60,000 nt of DNA, taken from NCBI RefSeq assembly GCF_029227915.1, contig NC_079884.1, positions 15,192,001-15,252,000 of the forward strand, in the 5' to 3' direction. Numbering within the stretch: position 1 is the first letter of the stretch; every line of letters begins with the position of its first letter. Position numbers and translations under genes: made by a program. Below are positions 37,701 through 48,400 of this stretch, one piece after another. Below the pieces are notes generated by a model, which ran no database searches, was not told where the DNA came from, and saw nothing but the letters and a program-made list of their open reading frames with translations. The stretch is from Hydractinia symbiolongicarpus (taxonomy: Eukaryota > Cnidaria > Hydrozoa > Anthoathecata > Hydractiniidae).

Positions 37701-40583
37701 GCCTTTCTCGAAAGCCTCGAAAACTCAAGTATTGATGTAAGACATTACATTTCTTTTCACTACAGCTCTTACGAACATCACTCATCAACGCGAAATGTCT
37801 CTCAAAAGCGGCTAGCGAACTTCATCTGGACAATTATATTGTTTATCAATCACAAAGAGTAAGTTGAACTATCGGGTCAAACTAATTAAGGTTTGGGTGA
37901 TCAAGATAGAGTTTTTCATCCATGCTTTTCTTTACAGGAAGCGATGAGCGTGAAAGAGAAAGTATTGTGCGATGTGTTCGAAGGTGATTTTTTGTTATTG
38001 TGTTAAAAGCAAAGAAATTTTATTGGATAAAAAAATAAAATTCGTGGGTAAAGTGTCGCAAGGATTAGAGGAATGCTTTATTCGTACGTATTATTTTTCG
38101 CGCAAAACATTTTCCAATAACGAATTCATTGCGCAAACGCACGAAAATTGGTACGAATAACACCATAATTTTCTTGTACCAGCTTGAACTTCAGGAGCTT
38201 GAAATTTCACCTTGAATGGTGAAAAGATAGCTGTTAAAATAAAGGACCTGGTAAAATAGAGGAAAATCGATGGTATTTCGGAATAAAAAATATCAATATT
38301 TTGATGCAATTTGCACAGTAGCACAACATAAAAAATGTTGACCAACATTAAGCATATTTTGAGGCTGAATACATTCTGCGATTCATGTTTTTATTACGAA
38401 AGTTTGCTGTTTAGCGTTCATTGGAGCTGTTCACGTTGACCAAGGTATAAAACGTTGTCACAAAATCATTGAAGTGTGCATACTACAAAAACTCAAGGTA
38501 TTTTTTTTATGTCGCTGTAAACTTTTTGCAGTATAGATTAGCCTATCCAATTGCTTGACAAAACAAGTTTAAATGACGAGAATGACGGCTTTTGGGATGA
38601 AAGCATAAAAGGTTTTCGTTTGAGTTTGTTTAGCTGATTCTCTGAAACTGTAAATTGAACTTTCTTTGCTAAAATTCCCGTTTAATATTCTGAATATGAT
38701 AAAAAAACATTTCGATTATTGCTGCTTTTTAAAATTTTAGTCACAAAAATCTTCTTGAACTTGTTCTGTTATGAGTTTCAATATTTAAAGACTAACTTTC
38801 TTTCACTTAGGAATTCATTATCAATCAAGAATGGCTTGATCCGAAAACCCAACTTCAACAATGTTGTTATAGCGTGAGTGATCCGAAAAATTCGAAAAAT
38901 AAGAAAAACGACTTTGTTCCTGTGTACAAGTACGAACTTATTTTACTAGCAAGCGTTTCGCGTTCGATGTGTGCTCGCCTGTGTCGTCATGTAACATGTG
39001 TGAATCTTTTTCTTACTCTGGCGTGCCCTGTTTTGTTTTATATATTTAATATCCTTATTGTGCTTGTTATCTTTATTTCATATTCAGGCGATTAAAAGAA
39101 ACTTCAGAGGGTGGAATTCAATATTTTAAAGGTTAGAAATTTCATTATCTCCTAACTTTTCCCTCTTTACAAAACGTTGTGTGTAATAATGTGTAGAGGC
39201 TCACAACAAAATTCCCCGGCGGTTGATTTTCGGCAAATATTACTTCTGTCGAGTGATTTTTAAAATTTAAAATTACAATATTTGGAAATATATATCAAGG
39301 GTTGCCAATCTAACGTTTTTGCTGCTGATGTCAGCGGTAGGAATCCCCATAACTAAACAATGGGTGAAATCACGTGATCTGCTACCGAAAAAAAAAATCA
39401 AAATGTTGGCATTCACGTAATTAAAATAGGAAAATTTTTTGCGAGCGCCCAGGCAAGAGATGGTTAAATGAAGATGTACAATTTTTTTTCACTACACATA
39501 CGATACTTAGTGTTTTGTTGCCAAGTGACCATTTCAAGACCAAAAATTTCACGCTCCAATGAATTTCCAGGTTATATTTTAATGCAGATCTTGTGTCACC
39601 ACCATGTTTAGTATATATATTTTTTCACATGAAACTATTATCACAAACGGAATAGGTCTGTTATACGGTTAGTCTAATTTTGGGCTTAAACGCGATAACA
39701 TGTCCATATCATGTATGTTCGGCATGTCTGGCATTTTTAATTGATAACGAAGCAATATTTATTATGACTAAATTTTTGACACACTGTTCCATCGCGTTCT
39801 TAAAAAGTCATTCAACTTCTCATTTAACTTACTTTGTCTTTTAGTTGGTGTATATTGCAACAGTCGCCGGTTGGGTGTTGGAACCGGACGAAGGTATGTA
39901 TTGGCACGACATCAAAATGTTTTTTATCCTTTTGTTTTGTTGTCATTTACTCATGTTGCATCTTTTCTTCATAGTTGCAAAGAAGCAGAGAAGGAGGCTG
40001 CAAGAGACGCTTTGAGAAGTAGTGAGTGTTGTTCTTCTCTGTTGTTCAGATTTGCATCAGAGTGTTTGTTGTGATAAGAGTTGTGAAAACAGATTGTAAA
40101 TTATAAGGTAAATCTTTTTTAATTTTAGATCATTTTGAGCAGCACGCGCGGCAAAAGAGAATTGCGTATAAACGGTTTGGTCCGAGAGGATCCACTTCAA
40201 CTGCGCATGAAAGTAAACAGAGTGAACAGCGATCTTTTGTGGAATCGGATAACAGTCACTCCAAACGCAGGCGAACTGAAACATCGTATGAGGGGTGTGA
40301 GTTACCACGATTCAGCTCGTCAAAACACTGCGGACGTTCGCCACCACGTAGCTCAATGACTGACCGCAAAAATCTAACAACGAAAAGTGATGCGAGAAGC
40401 GTAGTGACAACAGGAAACACGCATTTTGATAATGCGGAATTTTGTATGGGGAAAGAGTTACAAGAAAGTGATAACGACGCAAAAACGTTACAATCGTCTG
40501 ATTCTTCTTCTGATATGGATGAAGGTGAATTGTATGAATCTGTGTTCGATATGGGTGATAAATCAGATCTATTTAGAGGATGA
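22714..40583 (+). CDS. DROSHA: Drosha, class II ribonuclease III (37 coding exons)
   Basis: The coding exons traced are 22721-23187, 24112-24211, 25120-25252, 26764-26804, 26958-27038, 27132-27218, 29840-29926, 30003-30077, 30470-30551, 30661-30720, 30912-31000, 31084-31170, 31466-31516, 31955-32019, 32448-32501, 32826-32900, 33099-33177, 33377-33484, 33987-34158, 34344-34404, 34816-34875, 34993-35092, 35294-35331, 35485-35543, 35747-35820, 36008-36052, 36210-36263, 36623-36732, 37569-37674, 37766-37858, 37938-37983, 38415-38497, 38811-38929, 39088-39131, 39845-39893, 39975-40021 and 40129-40583. They join in one frame for about 1211 residues. Drosha, with its partner DGCR8/Pasha, cuts primary microRNAs in the nucleus. 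The order is a Gln/Ser/Pro-rich N-terminus, a central domain (GIHHNVFPGKAGFF, DRLYHYRL, FHLMPRF), RNase IIIa (NNERLEFLGDAVL about 688-700; LADAVEALIG about 762-771), RNase IIIb (NYERLEFLGDAII about 867-879; LCDVFEAFIGA about 941-951), then a dsRBD (about 985-1060). FIINQEWLDPKTQLQQCC before the dsRBD is diagnostic of Drosha. The Arg/Ser- and acid-rich tail of about 150 residues shows no similarity I recognise. The exon 1 donor and exon 19 donor (34140 or 34158) are the weakest boundaries. Confidence 0.93.
28100..28790. repeat. Degenerate tandem repeats in a DROSHA intron
   Basis: Within the 2.6-kb intron 27219-29839, blocks recur with the words TTTTTATTTAAAC, AAGTTTTTTT..AAAGGGTATTAT, GCCTGTACACCTG and TTTACC...ACTAA..GC-TCAGCCC. 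Examples begin near 28120, 28270, 28350, 28420 and 28600. The copies are diverged and of uneven length, so the unit is not cleanly defined. Confidence 0.5.
29143..29522. mobile_element. TA-flanked MITE in a DROSHA intron
   Basis: The left end CCGTAATGCTTTGAATAAACG pairs with the right end CGTTTATTCGAAGCATTACGG with one mismatch, and TA flanks both. The interior holds several GGGGCGTTTATT / GGGCGTCTATTCGAGG words. It is 380 bp with no gene. It lies between the exons ending at 27218 and beginning at 29840 and does not disturb the reading frame. Confidence 0.8.
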
Positions 40584-41340
40584 CATCTAAATTTTTGTGT
40601 TTTTATTGAAGATATATACAAAACGGTTGTGTGACTTTACAAGGAAGTGCGTTCTTAATTTTCCTTTTAAAAGTGTTTATGTTGTTTTCAGACTTTACAT
40701 AAAAATGGCTCGAAGGTTAAAAGTTAAGCGATTTGTGCAAATTTACCTGCTTCAGACAACTGAATTACAATAATTTTGTTTGACAAAAACAAATTTCTAT
40801 GCGGTTCCCATAGCCTGATGAAATGAAGAAGTGCGGATATAGGTAAGATTTGCCCTAATTAATTCCGTCCTGATCTAAAATTTCTGAAGGTGCATTAATT
40901 AGTTTCACACTTCTTCATTCTCGCATTTTTATGAGTATAAGTTATTTTCTAAGAGTTTTCCAGAAGTTTTACCAAATAGTTACATTGTGTTTTGGTCCAC
41001 ATTGGATCGTTATTTTTTTTTCAGACGTTAAAATTTGTAAATTTGGATATATTATGAATACGTTGACAGTATTTTTTTAAGTAATGTTCAAAATATATAT
41101 TAAAGGACTAAAAGTGGTCATTTTTGTTTCTAACTTCTGCAGTGTGAAATTTTGTGTTTAAATCCTCCGAAATGAAAGAACTGGGGAATTATTTACTTTT
41201 TTAGTTGTTGTTATCTGACTTCTTTATATTCTTAAAAATGCTTTCATTATCATGACACAAGAATGACGAAACTTATGTAAAAATAATTTTTTTTTTGCAC
41301 TAGTGTCAACACTTTTCGCCTCAACAAATTTTTTAAAATC
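40584..41340. other. DROSHA 3' flank
   Basis: This AT-rich noncoding sequence lies between the DROSHA stop codon and the Harbinger element. It presumably includes the DROSHA 3' untranslated region. I did not see a convincing AATAAA close to the stop. Confidence 0.5.
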
Positions 41341-41457
41341 TTAAGGCCCGTTTCCACTCTGAGAAATTTTCCGTGGACAGGGAAAAATTTCCACGGAATT
41401 TTTTCTACCGGCATTTCCATAACGCGGGAAAATCAGAAAACGAAATCGAAAATAAAA

Positions 41458-42723
41458 ATGGCTGCAATAAATAGACGCTTGCTTTTACTAATTTTGCTGC
41501 GAAGAAGATTATCTAGAGCAAGGCAAAGCAAGCGATGTTGGGTTCGTAAAATATTTTCCGAACGTACTTTCAAAGGTGAATATCATGTGCTCATTCAAGA
41601 AATGAAATTGTTTGACCATGAGTACTTTTTTAAACAATTTCGCATGTCACAAACCCGGTTTGAGCATTTGTTGTCACTGATTGCTCCAATTATTACGAAA
41701 TGTTCATTGCGCAGGGAGGCAATTAGTCCGTCAGAAAGACTTTGTTTAACATTGCGCTATCTAGTGACTGGTGATTCTCAAGTATCCATTGCATGTAGTT
41801 ATCGCGTAAGTCCGACATCAATTACTCGCATAGTTGCAGAAACGTGCGAAGCTCTTTGGACGATGTTATTGAGAGAAGGCTACTTGAAATGTCCTACAAC
41901 GAGTGAAGAGTGGAAAAAAATATCCCAAAAGTTCGAAGAATTATGGAACTTTCCAAACTGCGTAGGTGCAATTGATGGTAAACACGTTATGATGCAAGCA
42001 CCTGCATCATCTGGCTCTACTTTTTTTAATTATAAATAGCATCACAGCATAGTTCTGTTAGCTGTATGTAATGCCACTTACGAATTTACGCTAGTGGACA
42101 TAGGTCAGTCAGGACGGAATAGCGATGGAGGAGTGTTTTTAAATAGTGACCTTGGAACGGCAATAAACGATCAAACGTTGGGCATTCCTAATGCAAGAAT
42201 ACTTCGTGGAACTCAAGAGAATTTCCCATATGTTTTTGTGGGCGATGAAGCATTTCCCCTCAAGCGATTTATGATGAAACCATATGCTAGAAGCAATCTT
42301 AATAGCAAAAAAAGAATATGTAACTACCGCTTTTCTCGAGCACGGAGGGTTATAGAGAATTGTTTTGGAATATGCGCTTTAAGATTTCGAATCTTCCGTC
42401 GACCAATAATAAGAAAAATAGAGACTGTTGTGAAAATAACAAAAGCTGTGGTGGCTCTCCATAATTATTTAATGAAACACGAATCGGCTAGTTATTGCCC
42501 CCCAGGTTACCCTGATGTAGAGGCGACAAATGGTATAACACCTGGAGAATGGCGAAGTGAAACAACAGATTGTAATGGCTTATTACCTATCGCTAACCAA
42601 GGTTCTAATAATTTTAGTAGGTCAGCAGCACAGATACGAGATCAATTTTGCACATACTTTAATTCTCAGGCTGGTTCATTAAGTTGGCAATGGGATATAG
42701 TAAATACAACTGCAGATATGTGA
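41458..42723 (+). pseudogene. Harbinger transposase (HARBI1-like DDE nuclease), one stop codon
   Basis: The frame runs from the ATG at 41458 to the TGA at 42721-42723. A single TAG at 42037-42039 interrupts it between NYK and HHSIVLLAV. In related transposases this position is a sense codon. The N-terminal part has a helix-turn-helix-like stretch (SPSERLCLTLRYLVTGD, then YRVSPTSITRIV). The DDE residues appear to be the Asp in VGAIDGKHV, the Asp in FVGDEAFPLKRF and the Glu in ARRVIENCFG. Length without the stop would be about 421 residues, normal for the family. Everything else looks intact, so inactivation may be recent. Confidence 0.9.
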
Positions 42724-42775
42724 TAACTTTGTAATATATACATAATAAGTCTATATATATTGTATATGATGTAAC

Positions 42776-44316
42776 TTATTCTTCATCTGTCAAGTTATAA
42801 AACAGTTCACTTATCTTCATTTTCGCATATTGTTGTTTTCGGTTTGATAACTCCTTCAAAGTATGTACAAAACTAAGTAAAAACGAAGTTTCAGAATCAT
42901 TTTCAGCTTTTGAAGGAGCAACTTCCTTATTGTTGTCATCACTTAATGCTTTTATTAACAAAGCATCAACACTCATTTGTAAATCTGCTTTTCTTTTGGC
43001 AGATTTCCTTCTTAATGGCTCAACGTTCTCCTGCAAATCATCGTCAACAGTTTGACTTTCAATAGGTATGGGTACATTTGATGCAGTTTTTCGAAGCAGT
43101 GAAACGTCTTTCAGGAAATCCAGCTCATCAAAAAAATTGCAAGTGGGCAGCTTTTTGTTGCCTGCCCCTGAACGTGTCATCTTCTCTCTTCGTTGAAGGC
43201 ATTTCCGATAGTTGTCACGCAACTTCTCCCATTCCTTTTTCAGATATTCCACTTAAATAAAATAAATTTCTTAAGATATATATAGCTACTATTTGCAAAA
43301 ATAAAACCCACGAAAAATTAAGAAATATCATTAATTCGTGGAAATTTGAAAGTTTTGTACAAACTAAGCAAAAAAGGTAGCTAGTAGCTAAGCTAGCTTA
43401 CCATCAATGTCTCCCAATCTTTTTGAAATTTCCTCCCAGGACCTTATGTGGCGCCGTAGATTAGTGGGTGGCGCCGTAGATTAGTGCGTGGCGCCGTAGA
43501 TTAGTGGTTATAGCTTTCGTACTCTGTGCGGGAGACCGGGGTTCGATTCCTCTTGACGGCGATTCAACATGGGCGAGTGAATGTTACCATAGCCCCGGGT
43601 TAACCCAAGCCATGTGAGGGAAATTGGGGAGATGGCACACTGTGTGGGCCGTTGGATGTTGCCGGGAGTTGTCTAGTAGAGCGTGGGCCCTACTAATTGG
43701 GTCTGCGTAGCTTAAAATGAGCATTAAATACTCTAGGACTCTCCATCTAAGCCATGGCCCCTCCTGGAAATAATAGACAGGGTATATCCCTCGATATTTG
43801 TGAGGCTAGCCATGTAAAATATACACATCTATCTATCTATCTTATTTTTCTGTCTTTGTCTTTGTATTCTGTTGAGTACACTTTCCATATGCACGAGTAC
43901 TCTGGCATTAGGTTTACTAACCTTTCATGCACAGAGAGTTCTTCACGTTCTTCTTCACAAGTAGATTTATCAGCAAGATCTTGCTGCTGTTCTGAGTCAT
44001 CAGCATTCTCTTGGGCACTTGGAACTGAAGGACTTGCAATGCCAGAAACAATGCCAGGACTTATAATGCCAGAAAAGCGTTGTTAAAAACAAGATACAGG
44101 TGATGGAAGGGGAGATGTAACTGTGGCACTAGCTGCTGGTGCTGAAGGAATCATCACAGCAGAACGAACAGGATATCGCACACGTATCTGCGGTGTTCTT
44201 GGTTGTCCAATGCTACAAATTCTCTGTTGTCGCTTCACATGCTCAAAAAATAACTTGTTTCTTATAATCATTTCGTCTTCCCTTGAAGTTTCATCACTAC
44301 TAGTGTTATTTGCCAT
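42776..44316 (-). pseudogene. MADF/Myb-like Harbinger accessory protein, broken by stop and SINE
   Basis: The gene starts at 44316 (MANNTSSDETSRED). It runs to an in-frame TAA near 44083, then continues in the same frame through HERLVNLMPEYSCIWKVYS at about 43880-43920. A SINE with its duplicated target splits the MADF domain between DKDRKI and SWEEISKRLGDID. The first exon ends at 43402 (donor G|GTAAGC). The second, 43251 down to 42776, continues EYLKKEWEKLRDNYRKCLQR and ends in a leucine/lysine-rich tail. The MADF pattern of spaced aromatics with W..LRD.Y is clear. In Harbinger elements this protein helps import the transposase and bind DNA. With stop and insertion it is not functional. Confidence 0.85.
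43448..43840 (+). repeat. tRNA-derived SINE, full-length, with triplicated head
   Basis: The 5' part is tRNA-like, with an A-box TAGATTAGTGG at 43497-43507 and an exact B-box GGTTCGATTCC at 43540-43550, the internal promoter of RNA polymerase III. The body matches the copy at 10838-11095. The 3' end is a short (ATCT)n tract. The duplication CTTAT flanks it (43443-43447 and 43841-43845). The first 20 bases, GTGGCGCCGTAGATTAGTG plus one, are repeated three times in tandem. It was inserted inside the MADF coding exon of the Harbinger element. Confidence 0.9.
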
Positions 44317-44564
44317 TTTGTTGTTTGTTTACTCTACATCCAGCAATTTCAGCTACCATTTTTGTCCAATTTAAGTCGATTTGATTGGTTGAAAATATTT
44401 TTTCCGCCGTAAAGAAAAAAAAGTTGAAAATTTTCAACTTTTATTTTTGTTCCAACTTTTCCAGCGGCAAAAAAGAACCACCTCTGTTTTGATATACTGC
44501 GCATGTGCAATTCGGAAATTTTTCTTTTCCGAGGAAAATTTTCCTGAGTGGAAACGGGCCTTTA

Positions 44565-45421
44565 GAGGCGGTTTTTTAAATTTGGCAAAATTTGGCAATG
44601 TTTTTATAAAAAGTGCCATTCACGCACCTTGATTGTATTTTTATTGTAAGAACTAATTGTTGAAGATGACAGAACACAACATGATTCAAGAAAGTTTAAG
44701 AACATGAACTATGGTAGCAAGCAAACCAACTTTAGCTATTTAGCTATTCGTCAGGATAAAAAGCATAACCTCATAATACGTCCCCTTAAATTCAATTTCT
44801 TATTTTCCCGAAATTTTGCTCATTTGTTAAGTTATATTGGGCAAGAAATTTTTTGTGCGGCAAAGTTTCGTCATGAAGCTCAAGCCAGGTGAACAACAAA
44901 AACGATGAGATTAAAAATATTTCATTTGTTTCGTTATTTTTACATACTTTAATGTGAAAACTAGACATACATAACTCGAACATACTTTATTCTCGCTAAC
45001 ACGAAGAAGATAAGCTTCGAGTTTTTTGTGAGACGCGTGAAACGACTTTTTTAAAAAACAAGACTGACTTTACATTCAGGCATAAACATTTTTACGAGAA
45101 CATTAGGACATACAAAAGTTGAAATATTCGTTAAAAAAAATAAGATCGAGTGATCAGCATTTTTTCCCGGTACAAAAGCTGGAAATACGATTTTGCGTTA
45201 ACAATAAAGGATTCCGATAAAACTAAGTGTGAAAAACTCGAACAATTCAAACTGAGATCAGTTTTTGTATTTTTAATATATACATATATATGTACAAACT
45301 TAAAATTTAATTAGCATCAAATGTATTGTATAGAATCAAACTCAGAAAAAGTTCAACGTAACTAAGCAATCCGAAGTGATATTTAAATGACTCGTCGGCA
45401 GCGGTGCAAAAAGTGAAACGT
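44565..45421. other. 3' flank of the BET gene
   Basis: No coding signal is visible. It probably contains the 3' untranslated region of the minus-strand BET gene; a TTTATT (AATAAA on the minus strand) occurs at about 44985. Confidence 0.45.
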
Positions 45422-48400
45422 CTAAAGGTTAGCTTCAAAATCACCCATAATATCGCTCTGTGACGTCATATCGATAGTACCAGCCAACTAAAGAGAGAAA
45501 AAGTCAGATTTAAAAAGTTAAATTAAAAAAAAGAAAAAACTTCTCGGAATATAATAACCTTTATTCGCAAATATTAGTTCTGTAAAACAAATTAAAAAAA
45601 TGAGCAACAGTATATCAAACACTATATGGTCGAGTTCAAAATGACTGTATTTGTTTAGCTTTTCTTTTCCAATTTATCATAACGCGTATCAGCAGAACGG
45701 AATTTTTTAGTAACACAAGTGAATTTTTCTAGCACAACTAACCCGATTTCACGCTTTCTTTTTCCTTCCACATCTGTAACGATTTTGTTTGAATTGTCAG
45801 CATTAAGAAAATAGTCCAATAAGTACTGTTTATATGTTACTTTAAGGGCAGAAATTTTCGCGGGCAAATCGCGAAATTTCGCGAACAAATTCTACTTCTG
45901 GAAGAAATTTTACAGAAAAACTTTCGCGAATGACAATGAATTTCAATGAAAAAAAACATTGATTTTAAATCGAATATCTTTTTAAAGGGGCTACGGAACG
46001 GCTGTTGGTTTTCGACTTTAGTGAATTACACGAAAGACGAGCTGATGGCGGCGGAAAACAAAAATGGCTATTTTTCCGGCATGTATGTAATTTACAGACT
46101 CTAACATATAGATATATCTAATATATATATTTAATATGTGCGCGGAATATACGGAATGTGAGCATTTTAACCAGTTCGTAGCCCCTTTAATGAAATAACA
46201 ATACTACTGATATAAGAAAACAATCAAATATTATATAGAAAAAAATCACCAAATTATTCTCACTCTTCTCTTCGTTTTTTTGTCTTGAAATTTGAAATTT
46301 GTGATACGAAGATATTCAAACCCTTCTGCTTTTTGATTTTTAGCTGTTTTCCCCACATTGAGTCAAGCTTTGGAGCCATTTTTAGAGTTAGAGTTTTAGA
46401 GCCATTTTTCACGCTGATTATTTTTTCGTTGTGATTCTATTATTTCTACCCTTGTCCTCGGAGCCCTCCTTATTTAAGAGTTTTCGGCTTTTAAAACTTG
46501 TAAAAAACTTTCGCGATTTTAAAAAAAAGTTGTTTTTTCGCGAAAGTTTCGCAAATTTCAGGTTAAATATCTTACCTGGCAAAATTTTTCGCGGAAAGGG
46601 GCCAAAATCGCGAAAAATTTTGCCCTTAAAGTATTTGAAGAAATAAAAAAATGAATTGTCTGAAAATTGTTCTTTTGAATAAGAACAACCCTCGAATAAG
46701 CATCGCACTAAGAAAATCTAGTTTTCAGTAAATGCGGCGGCGCGTAATCAAGGATTTACGGTAATACTGCTTGCCGAACTATTTTTTATTAATCGTTAAT
46801 GTTTAACTCAATTGATTATAATAGTTTAAAATATTTAAAAGCATATTCCTTGAAATTGGAACAGTTGCGCATAGAGAAACTTTTTATGCCAAATTTACAC
46901 TAAGGAAACTTACAGCTTGTCGCTTTCGCCTTTCTTGTTCTTTTCTTCTTTCTAATTCCCTTTTTTTTCGTTCGACTTCTTCCTGCTGTTGTCGCGCATG
47001 CTCTAGTGCTTCTTCTTCCTCCTTTTCACGTTTTCGTTCGTCGATCAGTCTCAAGCGATCTGATTCTTCGCGCTCCTTTTGTCGGCGAGCTTGCTCTTCA
47101 GCTTGTTTAACTGCTCGTTCCTAAACGATGGGGGAGATGGGAAATGATTTAAAATTCATTGTCCAGGGACGCCTGTAAACTCAAGTCACTTTAATTGACG
47201 CAAAAAGATCGAAAGTCGTTTTGGACTTACCTTTTCCTCTTTCTCTTTCGCCATTTTTTGAAATTGTTCGAAATTGGCAGTTTTGCTAGTAGGGTCTACT
47301 TTAGTTGGAGGTTTTGGTGAAGCGACTGGTTTGTTTCCCCATGAAGTTACATGTTTTAATGGATTCTCTTTCTTGAGACTATTCTCAGCTGGAGATGCAA
47401 CCGGTTTTGAGTATGCATCACCTAAAAATGACAAAAAACGTTCCAAATACGAAAATACATGGCAGTCAACAAAAGATGAAAACAATGTCCTACTTTTTTG
47501 ATTTGGAAGACTTTTTGACAAGATACTTTCATCTACCATTCCAAAAGAAATCTTATCTTTTCCAATTATACTAGCTGGGGATGCTGCCGAGAGTGGTGTC
47601 TTAATAGTGGCTTCTGAAGATTTTGACGATGCCTTCAAACCACTTAATAATGAACCTGGCGTTGTTACCGTAGTAGCAGTTGAGCTTATCGTTCTAGTAA
47701 AAAGACTGACCGGCGTGGAACTTGGCGTTGGTGCACTTAACACTTTTGTTGCGGAAGTAGGTGCTGCAACCAAGGTTGGCATTTTTAACGGAGGGAGTTT
47801 TGAAGCTGGTTTTAATTGGGTCGCAGGATTAGCCGAAATGGTTGGCGGTTGCGACAGCTGACTTGGCATAGTTTTAACAGTGGGTGCAGTCTGAAGACTT
47901 GGTGCTTGTTGTGGTGATGGCCGTTCAACATTCACCGAAGAGTTGCTTGTCGCAGCAACTTGAGTTTTTGCACTGGCAACAATCGATGACAACGAAACTG
48001 GAAAAGTAAAATGAATTTAAATGTATCTACTTGACATTAAAATTTCACTTTACACAGTAAGAAATGTTATGTTCTACCTACCTGGTTTCTTATCGGGAGC
48101 AGCTAACAAGCCAATGCTGTTGCGAACGTCTTGCTTAGGCTACGTAAAAAAATAAAAAAAATACAATACTTAAGCAATTACGTTACAAGCAATAGTTGTA
48201 ATATCCTTCCCAACGACATTAGGGTTGTTGAAAATGAAATGTGATTGTTTCTCCATCCTCCGTGTCATTTTTTTGTACTGATAAAAACAGCAAGGTGTCA
48301 AAAATTATAACACTTAATTACCTTCTCTTCTTTGTTTGTTTTCTTCGGTTTTTGACCATCTGAAAATATGAACGTGCTTGCATTTACAATGCGAAGTAAA

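Larger units (their letters stand above)
41344..44561. mobile_element. PIF/Harbinger transposon, nearly complete but inactivated
   Basis: The inverted termini are AGGCCCGTTTCCACTC and GAGTGGAAACGGGCCT. Both sides have the direct duplication TTA (41341-41343 and 44562-44564), the hallmark of PIF/Harbinger. The 3218-bp element contains the two genes of a complete member: a DDE transposase on the plus strand and a MADF/Myb-like protein on the minus strand, converging. Each gene has an in-frame stop, and the second also contains a SINE. Removing the SINE and its duplication gives about 2.8 kb. It sits between the convergent 3' ends of DROSHA and the BET gene. Confidence 0.92.

Noticed and set aside
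40256-40621. 121-codon minus-strand ORF
   Set aside because: It is antisense to the last DROSHA exon, which carries the continuous Drosha frame. It shows no motif of its own.
43490-43562. A functional tRNA gene
   Set aside because: A-box and B-box are present, but the sequence continues into the SINE body and an (ATCT)n tail. The acceptor stem does not pair as in a true tRNA.
46418-46708. Overlapping ORFs on both strands (96 and 71 codons)
   Set aside because: They are mirror images produced by the palindromic interior of the TTAA element. Their composition is that of repeated TTTCGCGAA words.
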